A stretch of DNA of 64,000 nucleotides. It comes from Ancylostoma caninum (taxonomy: Eukaryota; Nematoda; Chromadorea; Rhabditida; Ancylostomatidae). Where the stretch lies: assembly GCA_037903475.1 (NCBI GenBank), contig JBAJFG010000454.1, forward strand, positions 1,054,001 to 1,118,000, written 5' to 3'. Below the pieces are notes generated by a model. It worked only from the letters and a program-made list of their open reading frames with translations, was not told the DNA's origin and did no database searches. Position numbers and translations under genes: made by a program. This document shows, piece by piece, positions 1-12,500 of the stretch (position 1 is its first letter; every line of letters starts with the position of its first letter).

Positions 1-785
1 CTGGTCTCAGGTAAAGGGGCACACGGGTCCGTTGGTCAGAACTTTCCCGCCATTGGTAAAGAGGTTCTGGTCTGTGGTAAAGAGGCACACGGGTCGTTGG
101 TCAGCACTTTGCCTTGGGTTCGACTGGGCTAATGGTAAAAAGGCGCCGGTCTCAGGTAAAGGGGCACAAAGGTCCATGGTCAGAATTTTCCCGCCAGTGG
201 TAAACAGGTGCTGGTCTTTGGTGAAGGGGCACACTGGTCGTTGCTCAGCTCTTTCCCTTGGGTTCGACTGGGCTAATGGTAAGAAGGCGCTGGTCTCATG
301 TAAAGAGGCTCAAAGGTCCGTTGGTCAGGACTTTCCCTTGGGTTCCAATGGGCCAGTGGTAAACAGGTGCTGGTCTGAAGTAAAGGGGCACACGTGTCCG
401 TTGGTCAGAACTTTCCCGCCAGCATAAACAGGTGCTGATCTGTGGTAAAGGGGCACACGGGTCGTTCGTCAGCACTTTGCTTTGGGTTCGACTGGGCTAA
501 TGGTAAAAAGGCGCCGATCTCAGGTAAAGGGGCACATGAGTCGTTGGTCAGCATTTTCCCTTGGGTTTGACTGGGCCAGTGGTAAACAGGCGTTGGTGTC
601 AGGTTAAGGGGCACACGAGTCGGTTGCTCAGAATTTTTTTGAATCGACTGGGCCAGTGGTAAAGTAGCGCTGGTCCCCTCTAAGCTGCACACGGGTCCGT
701 TGGTCAGGATTTTCCCTTGACTGCGACGCTGTCAGCAGCAAAGTTGCGCCGGTGTCAGGTAAAGCGGCACACGTGTACACATGTC
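1..785. repeat. Tandem minisatellite array, GTAAAGGGGCAC type
   Basis: The stretch is built from diverged copies of one unit that carries GGTAAAGGGGCACACGGGTC, then a GTTGGTCAG...TTTCCC core, then TTGGGTTCGACTGGGC. Landmarks such as TTGGGTTC recur at about 114, 258, 338, 482 and 558, so spacing alternates between about 80 and 144 bp (one or two units). The array runs off the left edge. It leaves long open frames on both strands with the same repeated peptide, which I regard as by-products of the repeat and not as genes. Confidence 0.85.
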
Positions 786-902
786 CACTGGTCGGTATTT
801 TCTGTTAGTGCTTAATTAGGTTTGTTTGCAGACAGTCTACTCAAACTCTAATACCAACACTGATAGAATGCGGTGAAACTTTGAGCCAAGGAACTCACGG
901 GG

Positions 903-2335
903 CCGCTATCTCGCGCAAAAGCCTGGACAATAAATTGCGCACCCACCCAATGTATCTCGCCAACCTCGTGGATTGCCCCTTTCCAGAAGCTCAGGCAAAA
1001 ACCTAGACAATAATTTGCGCACCCACCTCATGTATCCCGCCAACCCTGTGGATTAACTCCCTTTCTAGAAGCTTAGGCAAAAGCCCAGACAATAATTCGC
1101 GCACTCATCCCACGTATACCGCCAACATCTTGGATTGGCTCCCTCCCCAGAAGCTTAGGCAAAAGCCTAGACAGTAACTTGCGCACCCACTTCATGTGTC
1201 CCGCCAACCGCCAACCCCATGGACTACCTCCCGTTCAGATCAGGCAAAAGCCCAGACAATTAATTTGCGCACCCACCCCATGTATCTCGCCAACCCCGTG
1301 GACCACCTCCCTTACTAGAAGCTCAGGCAAAAGTCTATAAAATACCTTGCGCACCCACCTCATGTATCCCGCCAACCCTGTGATTACCCCCCTTTCCAGA
1401 AGCTCAGGCAAAGCCCAGACAATAATTTGCGCACCCACCCCATGTATCTCGCCAACCCCGTGGATTACCTTGCTTTCCAGAAGCTTTGGCAAACACCTAG
1501 ACAGTAACTTGCGCACTCACCCAATGTATCCCGCCAACCTCGTGGACTACTTCCCTTTCCAGAAACTCAGGCAAGAGCCTAGATAATAATTTACGCACTC
1601 ATCCCACGTATCCCGCCAACACCTTGGATTACCTCCCTCCCCAGAAGCTTAGGCAAAAGCCTAGACAGTAACTTGCGCACCCACCCCATGTGTCCCGCCA
1701 ACCGCCAACCCCATGGACTACCTCCCGTTCAGATCAGGCAAAAGCCCAGACAATAGTTTGCGCACCCACTCAATGTATCTCGTCAACCCCTGGATTACCT
1801 CCCTTCCCAGAAACTGATATAAAAGTATAGACAATAATTTGCGCACCCACCTCATGTATCCCGTCAACCCTGTGGATTACCTCCTTTTCTAGAAGCTTAG
1901 GCAAAAGCCCAGACAATAATTTGCGCACCCACCCCATGTATCTCGCCAACCTCGTGGATTACCTCGCTTTCCAGAAGCTTTGGCAAACACCTAGACGGTA
2001 ACTTGCGCACTCACCCAATGTATCTCGCCGACCCTGTGGACCACCTCCCTTACTAGAAACTCAGGCAAAAATCTAGAAAATAACTTACGCACCCACCTCA
2101 TGTATCCCGCCTACCTTGTGGATTACCTCCCGTTCCAGAAACTCAGGCAAAAGCCTAGACAATAAATTACGCACCCATCCCATGTATCCCGCCAACACCG
2201 TGGATCACCTCCTCAAGTATCCCACCAATCTCATGGAGCATCTTCGTTTCCTGAGCTTAAGCGAAAAATAACCAATAACTTATGCTCCTACTCATTTATC
2301 CCATCAACCCTGTTGATCATCTCCCTTCCCTAGGT
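903..2335. repeat. Tandem satellite, ~82-bp monomer with 494-bp higher-order period
   Basis: About seventeen copies of a unit containing TTGCGCACCCACC, ATGTATCCCGCCAAC, GTGGATTACCTCCC and CAGAAGCTCAGGCAAAAGCC follow each other. Variant monomers recur at a fixed distance: the doubled CCGCCAACCGCCAACCCC variant starts near 1201 and again near 1695, and the CAAACACCTAGAC variant near 1490 and 1985. That gives a period of about 494 bp, or six monomers. The last copies (2200-2335) are more diverged. No protein evidence supports the open frames inside it. Confidence 0.85.
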
Positions 2336-4426
2336 CACGTGAATTTGAATAGTCAGCGAATTCAGTTCATTGCTTTGTAATTTCTTAATCACTTTCTTAA
2401 TCATCACTTGGAACTTTTTTGGTTTAGTATAAATGAACCACGTCGTGTCGGTGAATATCGATGAGGAATGACAAAGATGATTGGTGGAAATAGGCGCTCG
2501 TGATGCTTATTCTCTTCTCACAATAATTTCTTCTTTCAGTTTTTGTTCAAAACTTTGGAAAAGTATAAAGTTTCCAGAATAAGTTCGGTTTGAATTAGAA
2601 GGATGGGATAGTCACATACAGTGGTAATGCTGAGGGTGCGTTTGTATGATTGGCTCACTGAGTTATTGACCGAGTGGTTTGTACAATACAAAAGCAGTTG
2701 TGTTCTGTATTTCACGCGGTCCTTGGTATGCTCGCTGCTCGCGAAAGACAGAGATGGAAAGAACAAAGCAAATTGATCCACGGATTCTGTCAGTTATCTT
2801 CTCTCATTCGCTACGCTACGTGCTCTTTTTGGACTGAATAATGTTATAGCTATACATATACAGTTGTGAAATAGTGTAGCTCGAGTTGAGGACGTGAATC
2901 TCACACAACCTGTTGGCGCGCGCGAAAAACCACACCGGGCCAATACTTTCACACTTTGGAAATTAGCACAGTAACGTGGCTTACGGGGCCACTAGTCATA
3001 TAAATAATCATGGATAGTAAATGATGAAGCCATAGCCACCTTTCTAACTATTTCCATCACCTTGAAGCACTTTAAGTCTATCATTCAATTGGTGAATTAA
3101 TGTCCGTACTTTAATGAAAACCTAGATGAATATACCGTCAAAATGAAGGAATAGGAGGAAATCGAAAATATAATAAGGGAGATATTCAGAGAGACACCAT
3201 GTGAAAGTTCTGAGTTATTATAGAAAAAATTACTTTTAAGTGCATTGCGTGAACGATACCATGCATAAATAGTCGGAGATTCACACACATCGCACACCTT
3301 CATCACACATTTTTCCCTTAGCGTTACACGGTAACCCCTCCTTTCTATCAACCTTTTCACCTTATTTCCATCTAACATCATTTGAACGAATTTGGTTTTC
3401 AAACCAGTTTCCGCAACACTTCTGCAAAGGAGCACGATGTGCTCCTTTCGTAGGAGATGTTTTTTATCGAATAATGCTTGCTGTTGTTTGTATTTCTATA
3501 AGAGAAAATTTTGTTGGAAATCTCCAAAAACCGGAAACTTTTGGTTGAACATGATAGGTCTTGCACGTTTATGAAGTTTTCACTAAGTTTTCATTGCGCT
3601 CAGTTTCATTAATCTCACTGTTCTCGCATAGCTCAGCTTAGCAATACAGCTACAATGAACACTGTTAAGAATACAAAGGTACAAATAATAACAACAAAAC
3701 ATTATCTGCGAAAGTCAGGTTTTCTCTAAATGTTTTCCGAATGAAAAGTTTACAAGGGAAGTGTACGAAGAAGAGCTGCTAATCCATAATAAGACCTACA
3801 TATATGGGTAGAGAGCCTGTCCAACATGATGTTACGACCAACACTTGAAATCTGCTAAATGGTCTACAGAAGCTCAGGATACCACGTGGAGCAAGGAGAG
3901 GATACTATGGATATGTACTATGGAATTGTGGCTAGGTGTATACTGCCTTGTGCTGCTCGCCACGCTGGTCTCTAATCTGTCTTGTCCCTGTAAAGAGTTA
4001 CGCCCGTTTTTAGCATGCGCATATGATGGGGCTGTACGAGTGGAGGAGTACGAATCGGCAGTAGCAAATATGTAGTTGTGGCGGAAGGTAAGTGTCTCGA
4101 TCGTTGTGAACATGCTCGTAGGATCAACCCCTGCAGTGTGCGTGGGTTTTGCATCCTTTTTCTGAGCTTTTATTGATTATTTAGCAAATTTCAAGTACAT
4201 AATTAAAAATCATTTTGGACAGGATTTCGAACCATATACATAGGTGTCACCTTGAATCAGCAGCTTAATTTCGAGCACTTCCCCTGTTAGGTCCCACCTC
4301 TCCTCACTGCATGAAAGCGTCCTATCTCATGCACGATCATATGGGTGTTATAAATAGCTATAGAAGGGGATAAGTTTTCAAGATAACTTCCGCACTCATG
4401 GTTAACTAGAATTAGCCACATACAGC
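2336..4426. other. Non-coding stretch, nothing recognised
   Basis: AT-rich sequence with no convincing exon, transposon end or RNA gene on either strand. Short open frames at 3097-3435 and 3845-4113 have no domain signature and no consistent splice partners. Confidence 0.4.
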
Positions 4427-4844
4427 CTACGCACATCCTTTTTCCTGTGGGCAGCTAATGAAGCTACAAACGTTCACCCCATCAGCTTTTGTTATCCATT
4501 TGTTATGCAAAACACGACACATGGTATGGCGAGATTCAACAAATCCGTCAAATCTCACCTTAACAGATATGAATAACTTCATTTCTCCATTTCCACGTGA
4601 AGCTGCTCTACCAATGTACCTCTCATAATCGTTGTAAATTCGAAATATTGCTCTGAGTCTAATTCCTGATTCACCAGCGGCCAAAGATTCTCTAGCTGTA
4701 TTTCGAACATGGGAAAACATCTACGTAAGTACTGCATACTGAGCTACTGCTGATACGTTCACCCCTCACCTGCCACCTGGTCTGTTTCTGCTCCATTCGA
4801 CGATTACCGTAGCTCCTCGATTCTGCAAACGACTTGCGGCTCAT
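4427..4844 (-). CDS. Hypothetical two-exon protein (weak candidate)
   Basis: A 25-codon exon could start at an ATG at 4844 and end with CAG before a GTGAGG donor at 4770. A second open exon from 4720 to the stop at 4427 follows a CTTACGTAG acceptor, and both join in phase 0. The product would be about 122 residues, basic at the N-terminus, with cysteines near the C-terminus (SCPQEKGC). I do not recognise the family and see no signal peptide or membrane segment. It lies about 1.2 kb downstream of the last filamin exon on the same strand, so it could also be part of a transcript continuing from there, although it does not look like a filamin repeat. Confidence 0.25.
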
Positions 4845-6058
4845 AGAATGTTTACGCATACAGATTACAGACTTTCTACAACGCTAATTGGAGAAGGGAA
4901 ATGCGCACTATCTCGACTTCGCTACTGAGAACTACACCCATTTATATCGCATTCGAATCCATTGAACTTTCTACTCATTTCATTAGTGTCTGTACAGCAA
5001 AATGTGTTCAGTGTAGCATAAAAAATTTATTCGCGTGAATGGGTCCTCTCGTATGGGCGGAGAACAAAGCAGCTGCAAAGCAATCGCTCGTATTTGCTTC
5101 CTGATATCCTTTTCTGATGAAGACCCCATACTTCGTCAATTTTCTCGTTTTGTTACGATTAAATGGCCATAGCCAGTCATAGAGGCTAGAACCGATATTT
5201 CTCAATCGACGTAGAGAAGCAGTTCGTGGAACTCGTTTTTATGAAGCGGTGTCCGCTGGTGTCAATTTTCTCCTCTAAACAATATTTGTAGTCATCAACG
5301 GTTGAGACCATGGACTAAGTAATGTTCCACAACCATCGCCTATCTCAAGATTTTTGCTGCGCCATTTTTACGCTCTTTGAGCTATAAAAATCTCTTTAGC
5401 AAGAAGCATGTAGCCATTTCGCTGAAGTGTGCGCAATCAGCACTCTAACAGTTCTGTTTTCCATGGTTCAGCAAAGTGTGCAGCAAGCCGTAGGGGAGAA
5501 GATAGTTTCCTAGGAATTCATTTCAAAAACAAAATAGAATAATCGAAAACGATAAAACGTTGCATTAACCTTCCCACATCAAAGAAGAGGTAGAAAACTC
5601 AATCCTGCAGTTAATATGTCGCAATAACGTCATCAACTGTAGGTATTCAAGATAAGATGTCTTTGTTGATATCATCCGAAATAGCGTAATCCTTTCTTTT
5701 CTTCTTTATTTCACCCTGACCCAGCGATATTTGAGCTAATACAGATGCATGCGCGGAGTACAACATGATGACGTCTCAGTGTCTGTACTCAATTTCTACA
5801 AATATCTACGAACGTGAGCGATATGATTTGGTATTGGCCCGCAACAAATAAGTAGTACAAGCATTCAGTGGGCACCAACTGCTTGAAATAAATTTGAAAA
5901 AAAAAATAGTGGGATGAACTGCGCCTGAAGAGAAGCGAATCCCCGTTCTTTTTCCTCTTTTCTTTTGCTTCATATTTCATTCGCACAATTTCCACCACAA
6001 TATATGATATATGATCTAATGTAAGATTAAATTTGGAACTAAAATTTGTTCAACTCAC
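4845..6058. other. Intergenic or intronic stretch downstream of the last filamin exon seen
   Basis: The last filamin exon ends in phase 1 with a good GTGAGT donor at 6058-6053, so at least one more exon is expected at lower coordinates. I could not find a filamin-like partner here. An open frame at 5008-5205 has no recognisable domain. Confidence 0.35.
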
Positions 6059-9000
6059 TTCTGTCAACAGCTCTCAATGGGAATGGACTTCCGTGAATTG
6101 CGACGCGGTTGTAGAATACGTTCAATGTATGCAGACCAGGATGCTTCGGCGTATATTCGCAGGAGTAGACACCTTTCCCAGGGCCTTCTGAAAGAGATTT
6201 TTCCGGAATCACTGCCGAACAGGCATATTACTATGCTTCTAGAGCCATTTTAAAACAATTCCCATTCCTATAGTGATGTACCTATGACTGCAAGCGGATG
6301 TTCGCCTCCCGTTGCATCTACTACCACTACTTCAATAGGTCCTCTTATTGCTCCTTCCACTCGGAGGGGAACTGGATCACCAACACGTACGCGATCTGGA
6401 TACGAGCACAAGCGAACTATGGGAAGGACCTGAAGGGATAACCTAAGTCTGCTTTCGAGGAAGGCAAAAAAAGTTCCCCGACCTCAACAGTTCGAGAGGC
6501 GCTTTCCACAGGAATAATGGTCCCGAGTGCAATGTCTCGAAGAGATAAGGAGATCTGAATGTGTAGAGATTAGACATCTTCGACCATCGATCATCTAACC
6601 GCGTAACTTCCTGATTTTGAGCTCATCAAAAAAAGTCTGATAAAGCGGCGTACTATTTTGCCTCAACGATAACGAATACCTACGTGATGAATGCCATCAC
6701 GTTGTGGTGTATAGGTGACTGTAAACCTGTGCGGATTCTCTTCGGCAACAACGTGATGAACTTCGCGCCCATCAGGATCGATGATTCTCATCTGAGCATA
6801 ACATAAGTTCAGTATCAATATGCTTTTAATCATTTCCTGAACAGTACATTTGATGGGATTGTGAGTGGAGGAAACTCTAAAATATTAGGTCCAAAAGAAA
6901 AGAAAGATTCGGCTTTCTATTACCCTGTTGATGATGTTTCGTCTGGCCGTGAGGTAGTGATAAACTAGAACATTCTCGAAAGTACTGTCCCGCGGAGGCT
7001 TCAAAGGGCCGATGCGCGAAGGTAGCAGCACATATGTCTTCAAATGTAAGAAGATGCTTGCTTACTGCCCTCTACCCGGTCCAATCGCATCGAGTCTAGA
7101 GATATGGACTTTTACCAAGCAGCACCCAAGGGACGAGCTCATCTTATATCTCAAAAGGAACGGACAAAGAGATTTACCATCAACTGGCAGATTTTGAGCT
7201 TTCCTGAGCCACGGTAACCTACTGACTAATGTACACCCCCGGCTCGATTTTTTCCCTTTTTTTTGACAACCACCTCTTCCGACACTATTTGTTCCTCCGG
7301 CAGATAGATTCCTAATTTAAACCAAGTGAAGTGGAGTCCCAGTCCTATTTTTGGCTGCAAATTTTGTAATTTTAAGAATGAAATATCAGCAGTGTGTTGC
7401 AGCAGTATGGCATGTGTATTGCAAAGCTAGATGTACAGGGTGGGGCATGATTGCTGTCCCAAAATAAAAAATGCATAAAACTTGTATAAATAAGTCAATT
7501 CAGACGATCTCTCCAACAACTATTTAATAACATCTAAGAAAACAAAAACCAAGATATCATTCAACGTGGCCTCCTTTGGCGCAGATGACAGCATTCAGGA
7601 CATGACTCCACCGCGGCGCGCACCTGATCTTGCGTTTCGTTCCAGGCTTTCTCCAGAGACTACTTCAGAGCCTGAACGCTGCTGTGTTTTTTTTTTCTGA
7701 CAGGCCTTCTGCTCCAGCAAGGTCCAGATTGAGAAGTCCAGGACATTTAGGTCACGCGAATTAGCCGACCATTCCGATGCACGGACAAAGTCCGGCAGGT
7801 TGGCGAGGCACCAGTCTTGGGTGGACTTATCCCGACGAGCAGATGATCGGTCCTGTTGCTATATCCAGTGGCCGTTTTCGTAGTGCTCGGTGGCCCATGG
7901 AAGCACATGATTCTTCAATATTTCTAAATACACGTTTTCGTCGATCCTCACGTCTTTTTTCACAAAAATGAGGAGGTTCGCCCGGTCACTGACACTCCAG
8001 CAAAAACCATCACAGAAGCTGGATGCAGGTTGCGCGATACAATCCGGCTCGCTGCATCGGCTTCCCTACTATTTTCTGCGTACATTTTATCATTTTGAGG
8101 ATTGTACACTTGCTTAACCGTGAATAGTTTTTCATCTGTGAAAACCGTTCTCATGTGGGAGTCACCAACAGCCCTCTCAAGGAGCGCGCGGCATTTTTCA
8201 CCATAACAGATCTTTGGTTTTTGCTGAGGCCATCCAACTTTCCAGCTTGTAAGCTCGCATCCCAAGCTTCTCCTCAAGAACTCTATGGAGGCTTCGCCGG
8301 GAGATACCCAGCTCAACTGCCATTTTTCTTATGCTGCGGCATGTTTTTCTGTCCAAACGTCTTTTCACGATTTTTTTCATGCGGCTAGTTGTCACCGTGA
8401 CAGGACGTACAATTCTTGGAAGGTCATCTGTCGTACCTCTTCTCAGTGTCCGTGCACCAGCTTCCTGTTCACGTTGAGCCGACGACAGATTTCCGAAGTT
8501 GTCAGTCCTCTTCCATTCATCTCGAAAATTACGGACCCGTGTACTGACGGGTCAAACCTCGCACTCGCGCAATGATGGGACAGTAACTATGCGCCACCCT
8601 GTACAAGTGATAATGATGAATAAAATAGCTGTGAGAAAAATCCCTACTTCTTCAAATGTTTTTTCTCAACCTATATCACAGGTGATACTCAGCTATATGA
8701 CTTACAACACTGTAAAACATTATTAACAATACCTCGATGTATTTTTTTTTCATCAACGTTTGAAAATAAAGAAAATTTACCTATTATTTCGTAATTTATT
8801 CATTCAAAATACTCTCGTAGAGGTATTCCAGAAGTATTTTACGGCATTTCCGATGCAAACGATCTCTTCATTTTACTTTGCTTACTTGTAAGAATCAAGT
8901 GTATTCTTATGAGAGTGCGCACGAAAAAATACAGCACCTGCGTTTATTTCTGAAATTCGCAAAAGCGATTATGGAGATCGTGTAAACAACGCCTGTTTTT

Positions 9001-9505
9001 CTCCAGCTATTGTTGTTTCAATTAAAGCATCTGTTTCAATTTAGTGACTAGTAACAGATTCCCGTCTCGTCGAAATTGTTTGCGCGAGCTATTCGCGTTT
9101 TATCAAAATAATTTCAACAATATGTACACCTTCATATTCATCTTTTCACAATCCCCTCGCAGCATTTGTCATCAGCGAAACTATAAATATGTGCATCTTC
9201 AAGCATACTAACCTTGGGTTTGTAGCCGTCTCCCACAACATTGACGGTGAACTCTGATGGCAAATTGACAACTGGAAAGTCGTTCACACCTTCAACGCTA
9301 CCCGATGCTGTAGGTTCTTCGGGTGGAAGTGGTTTCTTCACTTGGTCCAACCTTAACTTAGGGCAGTGAGAAAATTATGCAGCAACAAGCGATCTGAATT
9401 CATTTTCCTATCCAGAACTCACTTTGCAACAGGGAACTGTGACAGATAAGTCATCACCGACATTTCGTCAATCTCTGGATGAATCAACTCGCCGGGCGTT
9501 ATCAG
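6059..9505 (-). CDS. Filamin CH2 end, linker and first filamin repeats
   Basis: Exon 9505-9423 (TTTAG acceptor) encodes [20 protein letters not shown] plus LSQFPVA, the end of CH2. Exon 9351-9213 encodes a proline-rich linker and the first strand of a filamin repeat ([17 protein letters not shown]). Exon 7037-6924 has a weak TTTGAAG acceptor, so its start is uncertain. Exons 6791-6684 ([26 protein letters not shown]), 6554-6489, 6429-6282 ([18 protein letters not shown]) and 6187-6059 ([20 protein letters not shown], then [11 protein letters not shown]) form repeat 1 and repeat 2. The GSPF and YTP..PG motifs are diagnostic of filamin repeats. The donor at 6488 is GTTGAG, which is not consensus. 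Repeat 1 carries a longer than usual insert around [20 protein letters not shown]. Confidence 0.85.
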
Positions 9506-12500
9506 CTAAATTGGACATTTCAATATATACCATTACTTGTCAACTGAAACCACAGAAAAACTCCATACTTTCGAAAATTAGATAGCAAGAATAGTAAAAC
9601 GTTAAATGTTAGTAGACAATGCTTAGTTTTTGATTCGTTCGGGTTCTTTTTTTTTATTGCGGTATGCTTTCCTGGTGTGGAGCACCTCAAGTGTGTTTGA
9701 TAAATAGAATAAAAATAAATAAAATAAAAGAGATAGTGAGATGATGGAGTAAGGAGCGAAGTAAAGAGGAAGGCAAAGCCTGCCGGGGGTACCAACTACT
9801 TGTCTTCATGATTATTACTAGAGTTGCCTATTACACTTCTTAACACAGTGCGGACAACGTGATGCACAAGTTGCTGACGCCCTTTCGTACCCGTGTGACC
9901 ACATGATACACATGGTGCATCACACAAAATGTGCTCTTTATGTCCATGAAACGTTCCTCTGTGGTCATGTGCATGTGGTTAATTACCAGAAAAATACCCT
10001 CTGGCCACCCGCGCTCGCCATGCGAAAATGTTCGGTCCTCAATGTGTTATTTGTCCCATTAGCCAAAGCTACAGCAACGGATACTTCCCCCTCCCAAGCA
10101 CTCATCTTTTCGAAGCCCTGGACCCGTCTCGTGCCGGTCCTCCCAGCCCCGAGCGCCGTCGCACCGCTACTATATCAATGGATCGTCGTAGAGCATCTTC
10201 TCCAGCTGAGGCCACACCTAATTTCGCTTCGCACACACACAAGCACACAAATGCTGAGTCAACCTGTCATTATAACTCATGACTGTTCGTGAATCTGCTG
10301 CTTGTTTATGGAAATAAGCTGTGAGCAATTCAAAATATTTCTATTAGGTTGGGGAATAAGTTCGTGCGGTTTTTTTTAAATTTATTTTTTCACGGTGGTT
10401 TGAACTTCGCTCGATTTGCTGCCATGGCTCATTGTGTGGCTCTTGATGTGCTCTTTACCAGTACCACAGCCGCGTCCCTCAATTCTCGCTTCATCTTGTT
10501 ATCTATCGCATGGAATGTGACCCTCCAAGTCGACAAAATTGAACCTTCCCGCAACGATTACTGTTCCACTACAATCGTGAATCAAATGTGGCTCAGGTGG
10601 CTAGGGATATCAGTGACGTCTAAAGAGGAACCTTTACTGTTGGAAGCACAGGAATGATATACCCGCTTTATAAGGGGCAAATTTGGCTTTGAAGTTGCTT
10701 CTCGTCCTGTACGCTCATTTCGTAAGACATATAGGCGATTACCCGCTAATGTTGCGTTAAAGGCAGCAGGAGCTGAAATCCTCGACTCCGAGCTGAGCTG
10801 TGGGTGATGAAGTACAGACTCAGCACATCATAAATGTGAAACGAACACAGACAATGATGGCTTACCTGCAGAGAAAATGGAACATTCGTCGCGAACACGC
10901 ATGGCCGTGTTCGCGCGCGGACGAGTTTTCCTCGGCGCGAAGGCCATTGCGGCGCGTGGTTTTGGCCGAGTCCCGCCATGAAACCCTGTGAATTGAATGC
11001 ATTTTGTTTTCCCTTTGCGCCAAACCATGCACCGCAATGGCTTTTGCGCCGGGGAAAACTCGTCCGCGCGCGAACACGGCCAGGCGTGTTCGCGACGAAA
11101 GTTCCATTTTCTCTGCAGGTAAGCCATCATTGTCTGTGTTCGTTTCACATTTATGATGGGCTGAGTCTGTACTTCACCACCCGCAGCTCAACTCAGAGTC
11201 GAGAATTTCAGCTCCTGCTGCCTTTAAATGTGAGAGCAAATGAATACTTATGCTAACTCTTGACAATACGTAAGTCTAGCTAACGCATTCCGTCCGAAAC
11301 CCAAAAATGCTGAATATGAGGAGATCGTCCACATTAGGTATGCTCGATTTCTCTGCACGAGTTTCACTAAAACGGCAAGAAAAACACTCCGACGTGGGAA
11401 CTTTTCATCACTGGCGATGCTACTAGTCCTTATTCACTTCATAAACTGTGATCCACGAGTTGCGGTTGCGGGCTACAAATTGAGTTGTTTGAAGTAACGC
11501 AATTTTTCGTAGAAATGGAGCTGAGAAGCTGCTATATCCCTGCCAACATGAATAGAAGAAGGAAGGAGCTTTCCAACATAGTCAGTGTGATTGACATTGT
11601 TCATGGGAATCGGTGGTTTCTATGCCCATGAAAAACCGCATGAACTTATTCCCCAACCCAATATAACTCCATTACTTGTGCTACAGCTTACTATTAGTTT
11701 TCTCATCATTTCCATCCGTTCCTTCATTATATCACTAATATCAGGATCAAGTGCGTAGATTTGAAAGCGTTTGCTTAACGGCAAACAATGCTTCTCACCC
11801 TCACAAAAAATGCAGTAGCAATCCAGCATAGTGGGAAAACCATAGATGAGTACCTTTTATTCTACCAGCGTGATATGTAGAGCTCTCTATTTCTACACAA
11901 GAAATAAATCATCCAATCAAAACAAAAACTCAGCGATACTGCTGTTCACCAATGATCAAAGGGAAATTATGGCACCGTCTAGTTTTCACCCACATAGACT
12001 TCTGCCAGGAAGCAGACAGTCAGCTTCGGACAATGCACTCATGACTAATCAAGCTTCCCATAATTCCATTTCTCTGAATGCTTTACGCAACATTCTCACA
12101 TCCTCGTTACACACTCAATTTGCCATTGTTTTTCCACTACAAACCGAATCTACCGATCACTACTCACATTCATTCCTTTTTTTCCGTTTCTGTTACAAAT
12201 TTCGAGCTCATTCAGATAATTCTGCAGGAGCTATTCATCTTAAACGCCGTGATGGTGGTCGGATATGCGTATCCGTTCATCCGCACTGAGGATCGGAACA
12301 CAGTTGAACTCATCTTTATGTTCGTCAGCATCGCTGGCATTCCACTCACTTTATTCGCCTTGATAATTATTATTACAAAAACTCCACCTCAAATGAAAGT
12401 CTACAAATGGATTATCGTGAATCTGACGGTGAATAAACAGCTGGGCTTAGAAAAAAATGTGAAACATATATATTCACCCTGACAATTCAGGCCACAACAT

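Noticed and set aside
7..692. Long overlapping open frames on both strands with repeated peptides
   Set aside because: They follow the tandem array exactly, repeat the same peptide with the DNA unit, and appear on both strands; a by-product of the satellite.
1235..1586. Open frames reading ELLER/GVGEIHG repeats
   Set aside because: These are translations of the 82-bp satellite, with no start context or splice sites.
10028..10282. Plus-strand open stretch with [19 protein letters not shown], which looks like coding sequence
   Set aside because: The composition is coding-like, but no acceptor, donor or partner exon fits and it cannot be joined to the srh gene in phase. Kept only as an observation.
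10746..11256. Mirror-image open frames on both strands ([10 protein letters not shown] type)
   Set aside because: They are created by the palindromic MITE; the same peptide arises from each arm.
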